Part shown: piece by piece, positions 53,591-60,021 of the stretch
How positions within the stretch are numbered: the first letter of the stretch is position 1
Layout: every line of letters starts with the position of its first letter
Source: Candidatus Latescibacterota bacterium
GTDB lineage: Bacteria; Latescibacterota; UBA2968
Assembly (NCBI GenBank): GCA_022821275.1
Contig: JAJEDY010000028.1
Location: forward strand, 1-60,021
Reading direction: 5' to 3'
Length of the DNA stretch: 60,021 nucleotides
Notes under the pieces: model-generated
What the model was told of the DNA's origin: nothing
What the model saw: only the letters and a program-made list of their open reading frames with translations
Database searches by the model: none
Position numbers and translations under genes: made by a program

Positions 53591-54883
53591 AACATTGAGC
53601 ATATCGTGTACCGCGTTGTGAATGCGGTCTTCTGTATCTTCAACGAAGGGACCCGTGCGCTTCCAGTGTTGCTGGTTGGACCACACCTCGTAGCCCCCTT
53701 CTGGAATCTGGCGTCTAACGGGAATATAACCCACAATATCGTTTGTATAAGCCACCACCAGAAGATTCTCAAAATAAGGCGCCAGTTCTCTTTTCAGACG
53801 CAACCCGTGCTCCACATTCATCTCCGCGGCAAGCCCAACAATAGCCAGCGCATCCCCAAAACGCACGGTTTGGATCTCAAACGGAAAGCGGGTAGCAACG
53901 GGATTATTGTTCTCAACGCTATCGAACAAATGTCGCGCCCAGGCCCGCACATACTCCGAACCGGCGTCCAGGCTGGACGTCACCAGATCCATATCGATAG
54001 GTTCGGTCTCTATATTCAGCACCGTCTGCGCAATAGAAATCGGACCGCTGATGTGCCGCAGGTCTTGTGAAGCGAGTACCCGGGTAACGGATTCCCCCAA
54101 TTCGACACCAAGATCGCGGATCTCATCCACCTCCCGCTGAACAAAAGTACCTGACGTGGGATCAACCGGCTTCGTCTTCTGATCTCCGGCACAGCCCTGC
54201 AAAAAACAAGTCGCGACATCGGGATACACCGCTTCGATATGATCATAAGCAAAACACACGTAATCCCCCCCAATAAGCGTCCCGCTGCGGCTGGTGGGGT
54301 GACAGGCATAAGAAAAAATAACACACCGCAACTCGCCCTCGGGAGATTCCACCGCAATAACTGGAACATCGTGGTCGTGAGGTGCATCCAGAGAGGGCAC
54401 CCACTCCACACCGCCTTTTCCATCTGGCTTTCGACGGGACCTCGCGATATCGCAACGCCCCGTACCAAAACGAAGATGTGCGGGAGACCGATCTTCCCAG
54501 GCTGTTTTTGCACAGCGCGCGACATTTTCAAAAAGATCTTCGAGATAATCGTCGTCCAGTTCCCCGTGCCGCTCCCTGTCCATCTCCCGAATACAGGGAC
54601 CGCAATGCGTATGCGAACCATTGAGAATAATATGTGCAGGATCAATACCCGTAGCCGCGTTAATTCTGCTTCTCACCTCTTCGGTTTGTTCGTAAAAACC
54701 CAGAATCTCGGCACCCACAATAAGCAGCGGTGTCTGACCGTCGTCTATCGCAACAGCCGTAGCCTTCAAAGGATGATAAACCTCAGTAGAACGCTCCTGC
54801 CGCGCCGCGAACCCGGCCAGATAAATTCCCACAGGCGGGGTAATATCGACAGTGCTGACGCCGACTTGATAGGTAGATGACAT
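53582..54883 (-). CDS. Neutral/alkaline ceramidase-like hydrolase
   Basis: The 433-residue protein has the neutral ceramidase N-terminal pattern (VSTVDITPPVGIYLAGFA) and the zinc-site segment NGSHTHCGP. Later are SYACHPTSRSG, another zinc-site feature, and FLQGCAGDQK. Family members cut amide bonds in ceramides, but many bacterial relatives lack the C-terminal domain and act on unknown substrates; this one is shorter than true neutral ceramidases. No signal peptide is visible. Confidence 0.8.
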   Translation of the reverse strand: MSSTYQVGVSTVDITPPVGIYLAGFAARQERSTEVYHPLKATAVAIDDGQTPLLIVGAEILGFYEQTEEVRSRINAATGIDPAHIILNGSHTHCGPCIREMDRERHGELDDDYLEDLFENVARCAKTAWEDRSPAHLRFGTGRCDIARSRRKPDGKGGVEWVPSLDAPHDHDVPVIAVESPEGELRCVIFSYACHPTSRSGTLIGGDYVCFAYDHIEAVYPDVATCFLQGCAGDQKTKPVDPTSGTFVQREVDEIRDLGVELGESVTRVLASQDLRHISGPISIAQTVLNIETEPIDMDLVTSSLDAGSEYVRAWARHLFDSVENNNPVATRFPFEIQTVRFGDALAIVGLAAEMNVEHGLRLKRELAPYFENLLVVAYTNDIVGYIPVRRQIPEGGYEVWSNQQHWKRTGPFVEDTEDRIHNAVHDMLNVLK

Positions 54884-54909
54884 GATGTATTCCTTTATGG
54901 ATCGCTGTC

Positions 54910-54993
54910 ACTCCTGCGGAAGCAGGAGTCCAGTCTCCCGTATAAAGGCACTACGGGACAGGTTCTGGATCGCGGCTTAAACCATGCCGCGAT
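54910..54993. repeat. REP-like palindromic element
   Basis: The 146-base gap between two minus-strand genes holds two perfect hairpins: ACTCCTGC-GGAA-GCAGGAGT (54910-54929) and ATCGCGGC-N9-GCCGCGAT (54969-54993). The edges (GTCACTCCTGC... and ...GCGATGACAATGG) look like the ends of dispersed REP/BIME-type elements. Whether further copies exist cannot be seen in this window. Confidence 0.65.
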
Positions 54994-55029
54994 GACAATG
55001 GCAAGGTAAGATGGGTATGGGCAACCTCT

Positions 55030-56163
55030 TTATACGAACCGCGTAATTTGATACGCATCAATATCTGTCGCAAGCTCTCTCCCCAGAACCAGGTCCGCGA
55101 TCAGTTTACCGCTATAGGGACCGAGTTGCAGACCCGTGGGACCGTGTCCTGTCGCGAGATAGATATTTTGAATATTGGGAACCGAACCGAGAACCGGCAA
55201 ATGGTCCTCCGTGTAAGGACGCAGCCCAACCCGGATCTCTCGCACCTCTGCCTGTGCCAGACCAGGTGCAACCCTTAGAGCCTCTGCGAGAACCTCGAGC
55301 ACCCCCGCAGCAGTCGTGCGCGCCTCAAAACCCGATCCCGTCTCTCGCGTCGCCCCCACAACCACGCGGCCATCTGGCCAGGGAACCATATAGTGACCTC
55401 GCACAGCACTGATAATGGGCCAGGATGACGTATCCGTATCGCCCAAACCCAAATGAATAATCTGCCCGCGCTGAGGCTCAACCGGAATATGAACGCCAAG
55501 CTGATCCCCAAACGCCCGAGACCACGCCCCGCCCGCAATAACGACCTTACCGGCAGAGATCGTTTCTCCATCTGTAACAACGCCCGCAACCGAATCGCCC
55601 TGGATCAACAGCTGTTCAACCCCAGCGTGTTTAACCGCAAGCCCCTTCGCCTCCGCAGCCCGGTGCAAAGCAGCCGACAGAAGCCGACCATCCACACGGG
55701 CGGCATCACGATAGTAAATCGCACCGCGCACATCCCCCAGAGCGGGAAAGCGCCTGCGCGCCTCATCCGAAGAAATCTCGTACAAATCTTCCTCAGCGGG
55801 TTCACCGCGTTGATCCCGACGATTAAAAATATGTTGCCGCGCAAAAGCAAAGGACTCTACCTCATCATGAGAAACAGCGACAAGAATCATCCCACAAGTT
55901 GCAAAACCCGTCTCCCCATCCTGCTCCGCCTGCAAATTATCCACCAATTGTGGATAATATCCGCAAGCAAACGCAGCCAGACGCAACCAGGGATCCGGAT
56001 CGCGGGTATTGGTAGCAGGCGAAAGAATACCCGCCCCAGCATCGGTCGCGCGACCAGCATCTCTCCGGTCAACGAGCAAGGTCTTCGCCCCGTCACACGC
56101 CAGATGATACGCAGCAGAAATCCCAACAACACCACCGCCGATAATAACAGCATCATAAGTCAT
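55030..56163 (-). CDS. FAD-dependent amino acid/amine oxidase (DAO family)
   Basis: The 377-residue protein has the N-terminal dinucleotide loop GGGVVGISAAYHLA (9-22) and a second FAD region ending TGHGPTGLQLGPYSG, which is typical of glycine/sarcosine/D-amino-acid oxidases (DadA/ThiO type). VEPQRGQIIHL is the conserved middle motif. Substrate cannot be fixed; ThiO-type glycine oxidases and sarcosine oxidases have the same layout. It lies 30 bases downstream of the amidohydrolase gene and may be co-transcribed with it. Confidence 0.88.
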   Translation of the reverse strand: MTYDAVIIGGGVVGISAAYHLACDGAKTLLVDRRDAGRATDAGAGILSPATNTRDPDPWLRLAAFACGYYPQLVDNLQAEQDGETGFATCGMILVAVSHDEVESFAFARQHIFNRRDQRGEPAEEDLYEISSDEARRRFPALGDVRGAIYYRDAARVDGRLLSAALHRAAEAKGLAVKHAGVEQLLIQGDSVAGVVTDGETISAGKVVIAGGAWSRAFGDQLGVHIPVEPQRGQIIHLGLGDTDTSSWPIISAVRGHYMVPWPDGRVVVGATRETGSGFEARTTAAGVLEVLAEALRVAPGLAQAEVREIRVGLRPYTEDHLPVLGSVPNIQNIYLATGHGPTGLQLGPYSGKLIADLVLGRELATDIDAYQITRFV

Positions 56164-56193
56164 TTTTCACGATCTCTTTCATGGTTATTCGGA

Positions 56194-57036
56194 TCACCCC
56201 GACAACCCCCAAATCTCAGCCGCGGTCCCGCCCAGAATGCGCTCTACATCCCCATCCGAGAGAAAGGGCAACCCCTCGCGAATAAGACGCAGTTCATCAG
56301 CAAGCGTGGGCCACTTGTGTTTAACGCGATGATGTCCGGGATAACCAGTCCCCCAAACCGTGCGCTGAGCCGTAAAAACCGCCAGCGCCGCCTCAATATA
56401 GGGATGCACATCCTCGTACGGATGAACTTTTTGCGAACGCCCAGCAACGTCCGAGAGTTTAAAAAACACATTGTCAAAACGCGCCAGATCCAGCACAGGC
56501 TGATAATCGGCAAGCGGGCGATCTATCTGCGGGTACCCCATATGGTCCAGGATAAGAACAGTCTCCGGACACCGTTGTGCAATCGCAGCGACCTGATCGG
56601 CCTGTTCTGGCCGCAAGTGAAACTGGATAACCGCATCGAGAGCCGCGATCTCTTCCCACATTGGACCATTCTGCTCCGTAAGCAAAATCTTTTCATCGGG
56701 ATAGTACATCGGATGCAAGCGAAACCCAACCAAACCGCGCTCCCGAATCCAGTAGCGCACCTGCTCGGCATTATCGGGATCCTGGGGATCGATAAGACCG
56801 TGCCCGACAAACCGATCCGGATATCGCACCACTGAATCCGCGATATAACCGTTATCCCATGTTGACCAACTCGTTTGCACGAGCACAGTCCAATCCACCC
56901 CTTCGGCATCCATATCGGCCAACAATACCTCAGCCGTACCCGGCTCATCCGGATAGCTGTTCCACGTCGGCGCAGTGGGACCAACCGGATACTTATCCGA
57001 AATTTCCCAGATGTGAACGTGCGTATCGACAATCAT
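56194..57036 (-). CDS. Amidohydrolase-2 family hydrolase
   Basis: The 280-residue protein begins with the zinc-binding DTHVHIWE motif and continues with the barrel pattern of amidohydrolase-related enzymes (GFRLHPMYYP, LILDHMGYPQ, WGTGYPGHH). Relatives hydrolyse lactones or cyclic dicarboxylates in sugar or aromatic catabolism. Its start region borders the Rpn-like relict upstream. Confidence 0.88.
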   Translation of the reverse strand: MIVDTHVHIWEISDKYPVGPTAPTWNSYPDEPGTAEVLLADMDAEGVDWTVLVQTSWSTWDNGYIADSVVRYPDRFVGHGLIDPQDPDNAEQVRYWIRERGLVGFRLHPMYYPDEKILLTEQNGPMWEEIAALDAVIQFHLRPEQADQVAAIAQRCPETVLILDHMGYPQIDRPLADYQPVLDLARFDNVFFKLSDVAGRSQKVHPYEDVHPYIEAALAVFTAQRTVWGTGYPGHHRVKHKWPTLADELRLIREGLPFLSDGDVERILGGTAAEIWGLSG

Positions 57037-57094
57037 AAAAAAATCCTAAGTGATGTAACCAAGTCTCTGAATCTATCCCAACAGGACGTTTCAT
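57030..57094 (-). pseudogene. 5' relict of an Rpn-like paralogue
   Basis: Reading from the ATG at 57094 the sequence gives MKRPVGIDSETWLHHL, aligning with MKRPSGIDLEAWLRQC at the start of the gene ending at 58329. The underlying DNA (57071-57097 and 58737-58763) matches at 24 of 27 positions. Only this start survives; the amidohydrolase gene follows at once. It marks a third, deleted copy. Confidence 0.6.
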
Positions 57095-57106
57095 CAAGGG
57101 AGCAAC

Positions 57107-57439
57107 CTAAGTGGAATGACTCATTTGCAGTTTGTTTTCCCGTGTTTCTATCGAAAATTTAAATCCTAATCCATGTAGAATTTTGCCCATCGTGTTGAGT
57201 TGCGGATTTCCATTCTCAGAAAGGGCTTTATAAAGTCCCTCACGGGTCAGGCTAACGCGCTCGGCTAACTTAGACATGCCACCTTGTGCCTCTGCGACAT
57301 CTCTCACCGCCAGTAAAAACGCCTCTATATCCCCATTTTGCTCATAATCCTCAAGAGCAACGGAAAGATATATCTTCGCGTCCTCTGGATCGCGTAGCTG
57401 CTCAATGTGATAGTCTTTGAAGTCTCTATATTTACTCAT
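57107..57439 (-). CDS. higA: HigA-like antitoxin (addiction-module antidote family)
   Basis: The 110-residue protein has an N-terminal helical part and an XRE-type helix-turn-helix (GGMSKLAERVSLTREGLYKAL) with a conserved end (NPQLNTMGKILHGLGFKFSIE), as in the putative addiction module antidote family. It would neutralise the toxin encoded before it and repress the shared promoter. Its start overlaps the toxin 3' end by eight bases. Confidence 0.88.
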   Translation of the reverse strand: MSKYRDFKDYHIEQLRDPEDAKIYLSVALEDYEQNGDIEAFLLAVRDVAEAQGGMSKLAERVSLTREGLYKALSENGNPQLNTMGKILHGLGFKFSIETRENKLQMSHST

Positions 57440-57764
57440 TTTCTGACTCCCTTGAATTATGTTCTTTCCAGTCTGCTTTTGCCTTTTCTATATCTCGACT
57501 TTGCGAACCTTTATCACCGCCTCGCAATAGCAAAATGGTATCATTTGCTATTCGGCCAAAGTAAATCCGGTATCCTGCACCAAACTGCAACCGAAATTCA
57601 AATACACCGTCTCCCACTAAGCGATAATCGCCCAAATTCCCGGTTTCTTGAACTCGCCTCAGGCGACTTCGGATTCTGGCAACTGTCACTTTATCCCTGA
57701 TATGAGAAAGCCACTCCGTAAAAGGTTCTGTTCCATTTGGGTTATGATATATTTTTACGTCCAT
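57432..57764 (-). CDS. higB: RelE/HigB-like toxin (phage Gp49-like)
   Basis: The 110-residue protein matches the Gp49/HigB branch of RelE-type toxins: FTEWLSHIRDKVTVARIRSRL, LGDYRLVGDGVFEFRL, GYRIYFGR and LLLRGGDKGSQSRDI. Such toxins cut mRNA on the ribosome. The toxin-first gene order is characteristic of higBA pairs. The palindrome directly upstream (57772-57791) is the likely operator. Confidence 0.9.
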   Translation of the reverse strand: MDVKIYHNPNGTEPFTEWLSHIRDKVTVARIRSRLRRVQETGNLGDYRLVGDGVFEFRLQFGAGYRIYFGRIANDTILLLRGGDKGSQSRDIEKAKADWKEHNSRESENE

Positions 57765-57771
57765 AATATAA

Positions 57772-57791
57772 TTGTAAACTATAGTTCACAA
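57772..57791 (-). promoter_or_regulatory. Palindromic operator of the higBA pair
   Basis: TTGTAAACTATAGTTCACAA is a 20-base palindrome with a single mismatched pair, 8 bases upstream of the toxin start. It fits the kind of site bound by an XRE-type antitoxin. Confidence 0.65.
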
Positions 57792-57858
57792 ATTGTCAAA
57801 GAAAAGTCTCTCGATACAGTTTTCATAAGTCAGGTAACGCACTTCTACCAAAAACCAA

Positions 57859-57889
57859 AAGCCCGATGGATCAGTGTACCATCGGGCTT
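57859..57889 (-). terminator. Terminator of the Rpn-like genes
   Basis: AAGCCCGATGG (57859-57869) pairs exactly with CCATCGGGCTT (57879-57889). Read on the minus strand the stem is followed by TTGGTTTTT, giving a T-rich tail. It lies 44 bases beyond the stop of the gene at 57933. Confidence 0.75.
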
Positions 57890-57932
57890 AGTCATAGAGT
57901 TTGAGGGATGTGCATAATTCCATATAACCGCG

Positions 57933-58316
57933 TCACGCATCCAGCACTTGCTCAAATGCCTCAAGGCTGGACACCTGAATCGCCGCACGATGCAACTGCT
58001 TGAGGCGGTACAGATCTTCGATGGCCGCAATGCGAGCAGATAAGGGGTCTGATTCATCCAAATCAAATCGAATTTCCAACACGTCCAGGAGGTCTTCAAT
58101 AGCGCGTTCTCTACTTCCTTCTTCAATGCCTTGTTGGGTAAGGGATTGAAAAAAGGATGATTCGCGGACGAGATCCATGACGCCCTCTTTGATGAGCACT
58201 TTAGAAATGGTTTCAGCGTCGTAGTTCAATCCGCTCAAGATCGCCATGCTTGCGAGATTATTGGCCTTAACTAAACGATCTGTATGGGTGTGACGCTGTG
58301 GTTTGTCGTCATGCAT
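57933..58316 (-). CDS. C-terminal Rpn-like fragment, copy 1
   Basis: The 127-residue protein has LASMAILSGLNYDAETI, then GIEEGSRERAIEDLLDVLEI and a final LYRLKQLHRAAIQVSSLEAF. This corresponds to the C-terminal helical region of Rpn-type PD-(D/E)XK proteins; the nuclease domain itself is missing. It is a diverged duplicate of the next gene, with a 37-base identical block. It may be a remnant or a small regulator. Confidence 0.6.
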   Translation of the reverse strand: MHDDKPQRHTHTDRLVKANNLASMAILSGLNYDAETISKVLIKEGVMDLVRESSFFQSLTQQGIEEGSRERAIEDLLDVLEIRFDLDESDPLSARIAAIEDLYRLKQLHRAAIQVSSLEAFEQVLDA

Positions 58317-58487
58317 TGTAAAACCCCCTTAATCCGTTTCATCTAATATTTGCTGAAATGCTTCGAGATCAGACACCTGGACCGCTGCGCGGTGCAACTG
58401 CTTGAGGCGTTGCACATCGTTGATGGTAGCAATGTGAGCAAATAGAGGATCTGATTCATCCAAATCAAATCGAATTTCCAACACGTC
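58049..58487. repeat. 37-bp identical direct repeats in the tandem Rpn-like genes
   Basis: Positions 58049-58085 and 58451-58487 are identical over 37 bases, 402 bases apart and in equivalent coding positions. Flanking sequence is clearly diverged, so the identical block suggests gene conversion or strong local constraint. Confidence 0.8.
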
Positions 58488-58763
58488 GAGAAGATTTTCA
58501 ATAGCGCGTTCTCTAACCCCTTGCTCAATACCCTGTTGCTTGATGTATTGTGCAAACGACGATTCGCGCATAATAGGATCCATAAGACCCTCCTGTGATA
58601 GAATACGACTTATTGTGCCTGGCGCGTAATCCAGCCCACTTAAGATCGCCAAACCGTCTAAGAAGTCAATCTTTATTGCCTGATCCAATGACACGGCATT
58701 GATCGCGTGAATACACTGACGCAACCACGCCTCCAAATCTATCCCAGACGGACGTTTCATCAA
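58329..58763 (-). CDS. C-terminal Rpn-like fragment, copy 2
   Basis: The 144-residue protein shares with copy 1 the series AILSGLDYAPGTISRIL, RERAIENLLDVLEIRFDLDE and RLKQLHRAAVQVSDLEAF, and adds an N-terminal MKRPSGIDLEAWLRQC. As in copy 1, no PD-(D/E)XK catalytic motif is visible. The two genes are 12 bases apart in tandem. Short proteins of this type may be free C-terminal parts made from rpn genes, but decay is equally likely. Confidence 0.6.
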   Translation of the reverse strand: MMKRPSGIDLEAWLRQCIHAINAVSLDQAIKIDFLDGLAILSGLDYAPGTISRILSQEGLMDPIMRESSFAQYIKQQGIEQGVRERAIENLLDVLEIRFDLDESDPLFAHIATINDVQRLKQLHRAAVQVSDLEAFQQILDETD

Positions 58764-58776
58764 CTGCGCCAGTAGT

Positions 58777-59088
58777 TCAACGGAAGCAAACCCGCATGTG
58801 CCTTATCGATAATGTCCTGCCCTTCTGTTCACACTTGTAAAGTTTTGATTCATCTGGCCAGATTGGCAGAGAGATATTGCCGAATTTTTGGATGGGACTA
58901 GATCTATTATAGAGCAGGCTCTTGACGATTATGTAGCCGACAGCATCATAGCGTTGACCGGTCCATATCCTTTGGTTTGTCGCGTGCGATGACGCATAGT
59001 ACAGTGGCAAAGGTAAATTCAATCTCTCATCCATAACTTTTGGAAATACTTCAGGCACCAGATTGAAAACTTGTACTCTCTGCACCAA
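58777..59088 (-). CDS. Short open frame of unknown status
   Basis: The 103-residue frame (residues such as PLPLYYASSHATNQRIWTGQ and ISLPIWPDESKLYKCEQKG) overlaps the end of the DUF6527 gene in another frame. The middle part has reasonable amino-acid composition and might be the tail of a decayed gene, but I recognise no family and see no good ribosome binding site. Listed because 58764-59018 otherwise has no gene. Confidence 0.3.
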   Translation of the reverse strand: MVQRVQVFNLVPEVFPKVMDERLNLPLPLYYASSHATNQRIWTGQRYDAVGYIIVKSLLYNRSSPIQKFGNISLPIWPDESKLYKCEQKGRTLSIRHMRVCFR

Positions 59089-59414
59089 TAAATACGGCTA
59101 TTCCTAAATCGGAAATGCGAGCGACATCCCCTTTTTCTCAGAATGGAAGGGCAAAGCGTTGCAGAGTTGTCTTCATGCACTATGAGATGCCAAACTGGTC
59201 GCTCATCCGGGATGAGATTCATAAACAACGTTTCCCCACATCCGCAGGGACAAAGCATGGCCGCGTGCCACGGATCACCGGCCTCCATAGCGATATAGAG
59301 AATTTTTGGCTTTGGTTGTTCTGGCGCGTCTTCTTCAACAAAGACAGTTCTAAAACGAGGACGCAGGAGGTTTCGCAGCCAGCTTCTAAGCTGTTTGAGC
59401 ACCGATATCCTCAT
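59019..59414 (-). CDS. DUF6527-like zinc protein
   Basis: From the ATG at 59414 the protein has 131 residues. Cysteine motifs CPCGCGE, LCPSI, CRSHF and IYWC form a compact zinc-binding protein of the DUF6527 type. This family commonly accompanies ThiF/E1-like genes of bacterial ubiquitin-like systems. The usual C-terminus is near IYWC; here about 20 extra residues follow, perhaps through loss of the original stop. The gene overlaps the 3' end of the ThiF-like frame upstream. Confidence 0.7.
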   Translation of the reverse strand: MRISVLKQLRSWLRNLLRPRFRTVFVEEDAPEQPKPKILYIAMEAGDPWHAAMLCPCGCGETLFMNLIPDERPVWHLIVHEDNSATLCPSILRKRGCRSHFRFRNSRIYWCREYKFSIWCLKYFQKLWMRD

Positions 59415-60021
59415 GTGTTTTCTCCGACAGTTCCAACATTCCGAGAAGCGGGGTGACATCCCCCTTACCCACATCGCTGTGGAAGACTGAACAAGGATCG
59501 GGTTTCGAATCGAAATCCATCATCATGCCGGCAAGATCAACCTGAATGTGATCGTAAGCACCGTTAGGATTATCTCGGAATGGATGTAATCTGGCGAGCA
59601 ATTCATGCACCCCAAGCGAAGCCAAAGACATATTCAGACTAATGACAGCGGGCCGAGCCACAGCTACACCGGCAACATAACCATCTTTAACCTGTCGTAC
59701 GTGGGCTTCTGGATCGTTTCGCGCTAACCCTGCGGCAGCGACTTCTTCAAGGGTAAATATGCCTCGGCTGATTAAGCTTGATCCACTCGGTTTCAGATAA
59801 TGAACACTGCCGCAAATGGCTTGGATATCCCCTTTGTGTTCACCCTCTGGGACAGCCTTGATCCGGACGCCAAGGTCTATATAACGCGAATCAAGAGTAA
59901 AAAGCGATTAAGAAGCAAGCAGCGGCTATTCGTCCAAAGATATGGACGAGTAACCCGTTATAGGATCGCACCTTACAGGCTTTTTGTATGCCAGTTTTAT
60001 CATCAATCCACTGAAACAAGG
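59386..60021 (-). pseudogene. Frameshifted ThiF/E1-like adenylyltransferase, 3' part
   Basis: Reading on the minus strand, an open frame from 59907 down to 59386 contains RYIDLGVRIKA, ICGSVHYLKPSGSSLISRG, VKDGYVAGVAVARPAVISLN and LLARLHPFRDN, the typical end of bacterial ThiF/E1-like proteins. A stop at 59908-59910 interrupts it. Just upstream, in another frame, NSRCLLLNRF (59901-59930) matches the conserved E1 segment that should precede RYIDLG, and VHIFG further up is in yet another frame. At least two frameshifts are therefore needed. The 5' part lies beyond the window. Confidence 0.65.

Noticed and set aside
55453-56835. Long open frame (460 codons) on the plus strand
   Set aside because: It is antisense to the FAD oxidase and amidohydrolase genes, both of which have clear family motifs.
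58049-58487. CRISPR-like direct repeats
   Set aside because: There are only two copies, 402 bases apart, inside homologous coding sequences; gene duplication explains them.

Overview
The window looks like chromosomal DNA from a Gram-negative, uncultivated bacterium of the Latescibacterota/Poribacteria-like type. This assignment is an inference from gene content: an Omp85-like outer-membrane barrel, dockerin-tailed secreted protein debris, several sulfatases and phytanoyl-CoA dioxygenase (PhyH) paralogues, a decaprenyl-phosphate ribose-transferase-like UbiA protein, and no phage or conjugation genes. Most genes are on the + strand in tight runs; the last 6.5 kb is on the - strand.

Layout. 0-0.7 kb: the broken 3' end of a large surface protein. 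0.8-6.6 kb: a core fatty-acid operon (yceD, rpmF, fabH, fabD, fabG, acpP, fabF, rnc). 6.6-14.6 kb: lipM, two small overlapping genes, then a six-gene module made of a MutL/GlmL-type ASKHA ATPase, a KOW/barrel protein and four membrane proteins; no carbon-skeleton mutase is present. 14.7-16.7 kb: a pair of oligopeptide ABC ATPases without permeases. 16.7-21.2 kb: a very large metallopeptidase/beta-propeller/Omp85-like protein and a UbiA prenyltransferase. 21.3-33.5 kb: a catabolic island with two formylglycine-type sulfatases, a GH29 fucosidase, an esterase, a Gfo/Idh oxidoreductase, an enolase-superfamily dehydratase and three PhyH enzymes (one fused to HEAT repeats), interrupted by a DUF433/DUF5615 pair and purT. 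33.5-39.4 kb: mnmA, an ankyrin protein, an HDAC-like deacylase, pheA and a LutB-LutA fusion. 39.4-42.2 kb: a YtrA-type GntR regulator with its ABC exporter.

42.4-50.3 kb is the most unusual region. A 1600-residue protein joins a Ser/Thr kinase, a signal ATPase, TPRs, GAF and a sigma54-activator AAA+ domain with a Fis-type helix-turn-helix. Downstream lie three copies of an imperfect TGCATCC-N4-GGATGCA palindrome, an essentially perfect sigma54 promoter, a 59-residue candidate precursor peptide with one Cys, a QhpD-like radical SAM/SPASM maturase, and a second stand-alone sigma54 activator, closed by a strong terminator. I read this as a sigma54-switched RiPP (peptide-modification) locus with its own two-tier control.

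50.3-57 kb: a PHP-zinc ribbon-UvrD helicase, a ceramidase-like hydrolase, a REP-like palindromic element, an FAD amine oxidase and an amidohydrolase. 57-60 kb is an accessory, decaying tail: a HigBA toxin-antitoxin pair, tandem duplicated C-terminal pieces of Rpn-like proteins plus a third 5' relict, and a DUF6527 gene next to a frameshifted ThiF/E1-like gene (remains of a ubiquitin-like system). No tRNA, rRNA, CRISPR array or complete insertion sequence was seen.
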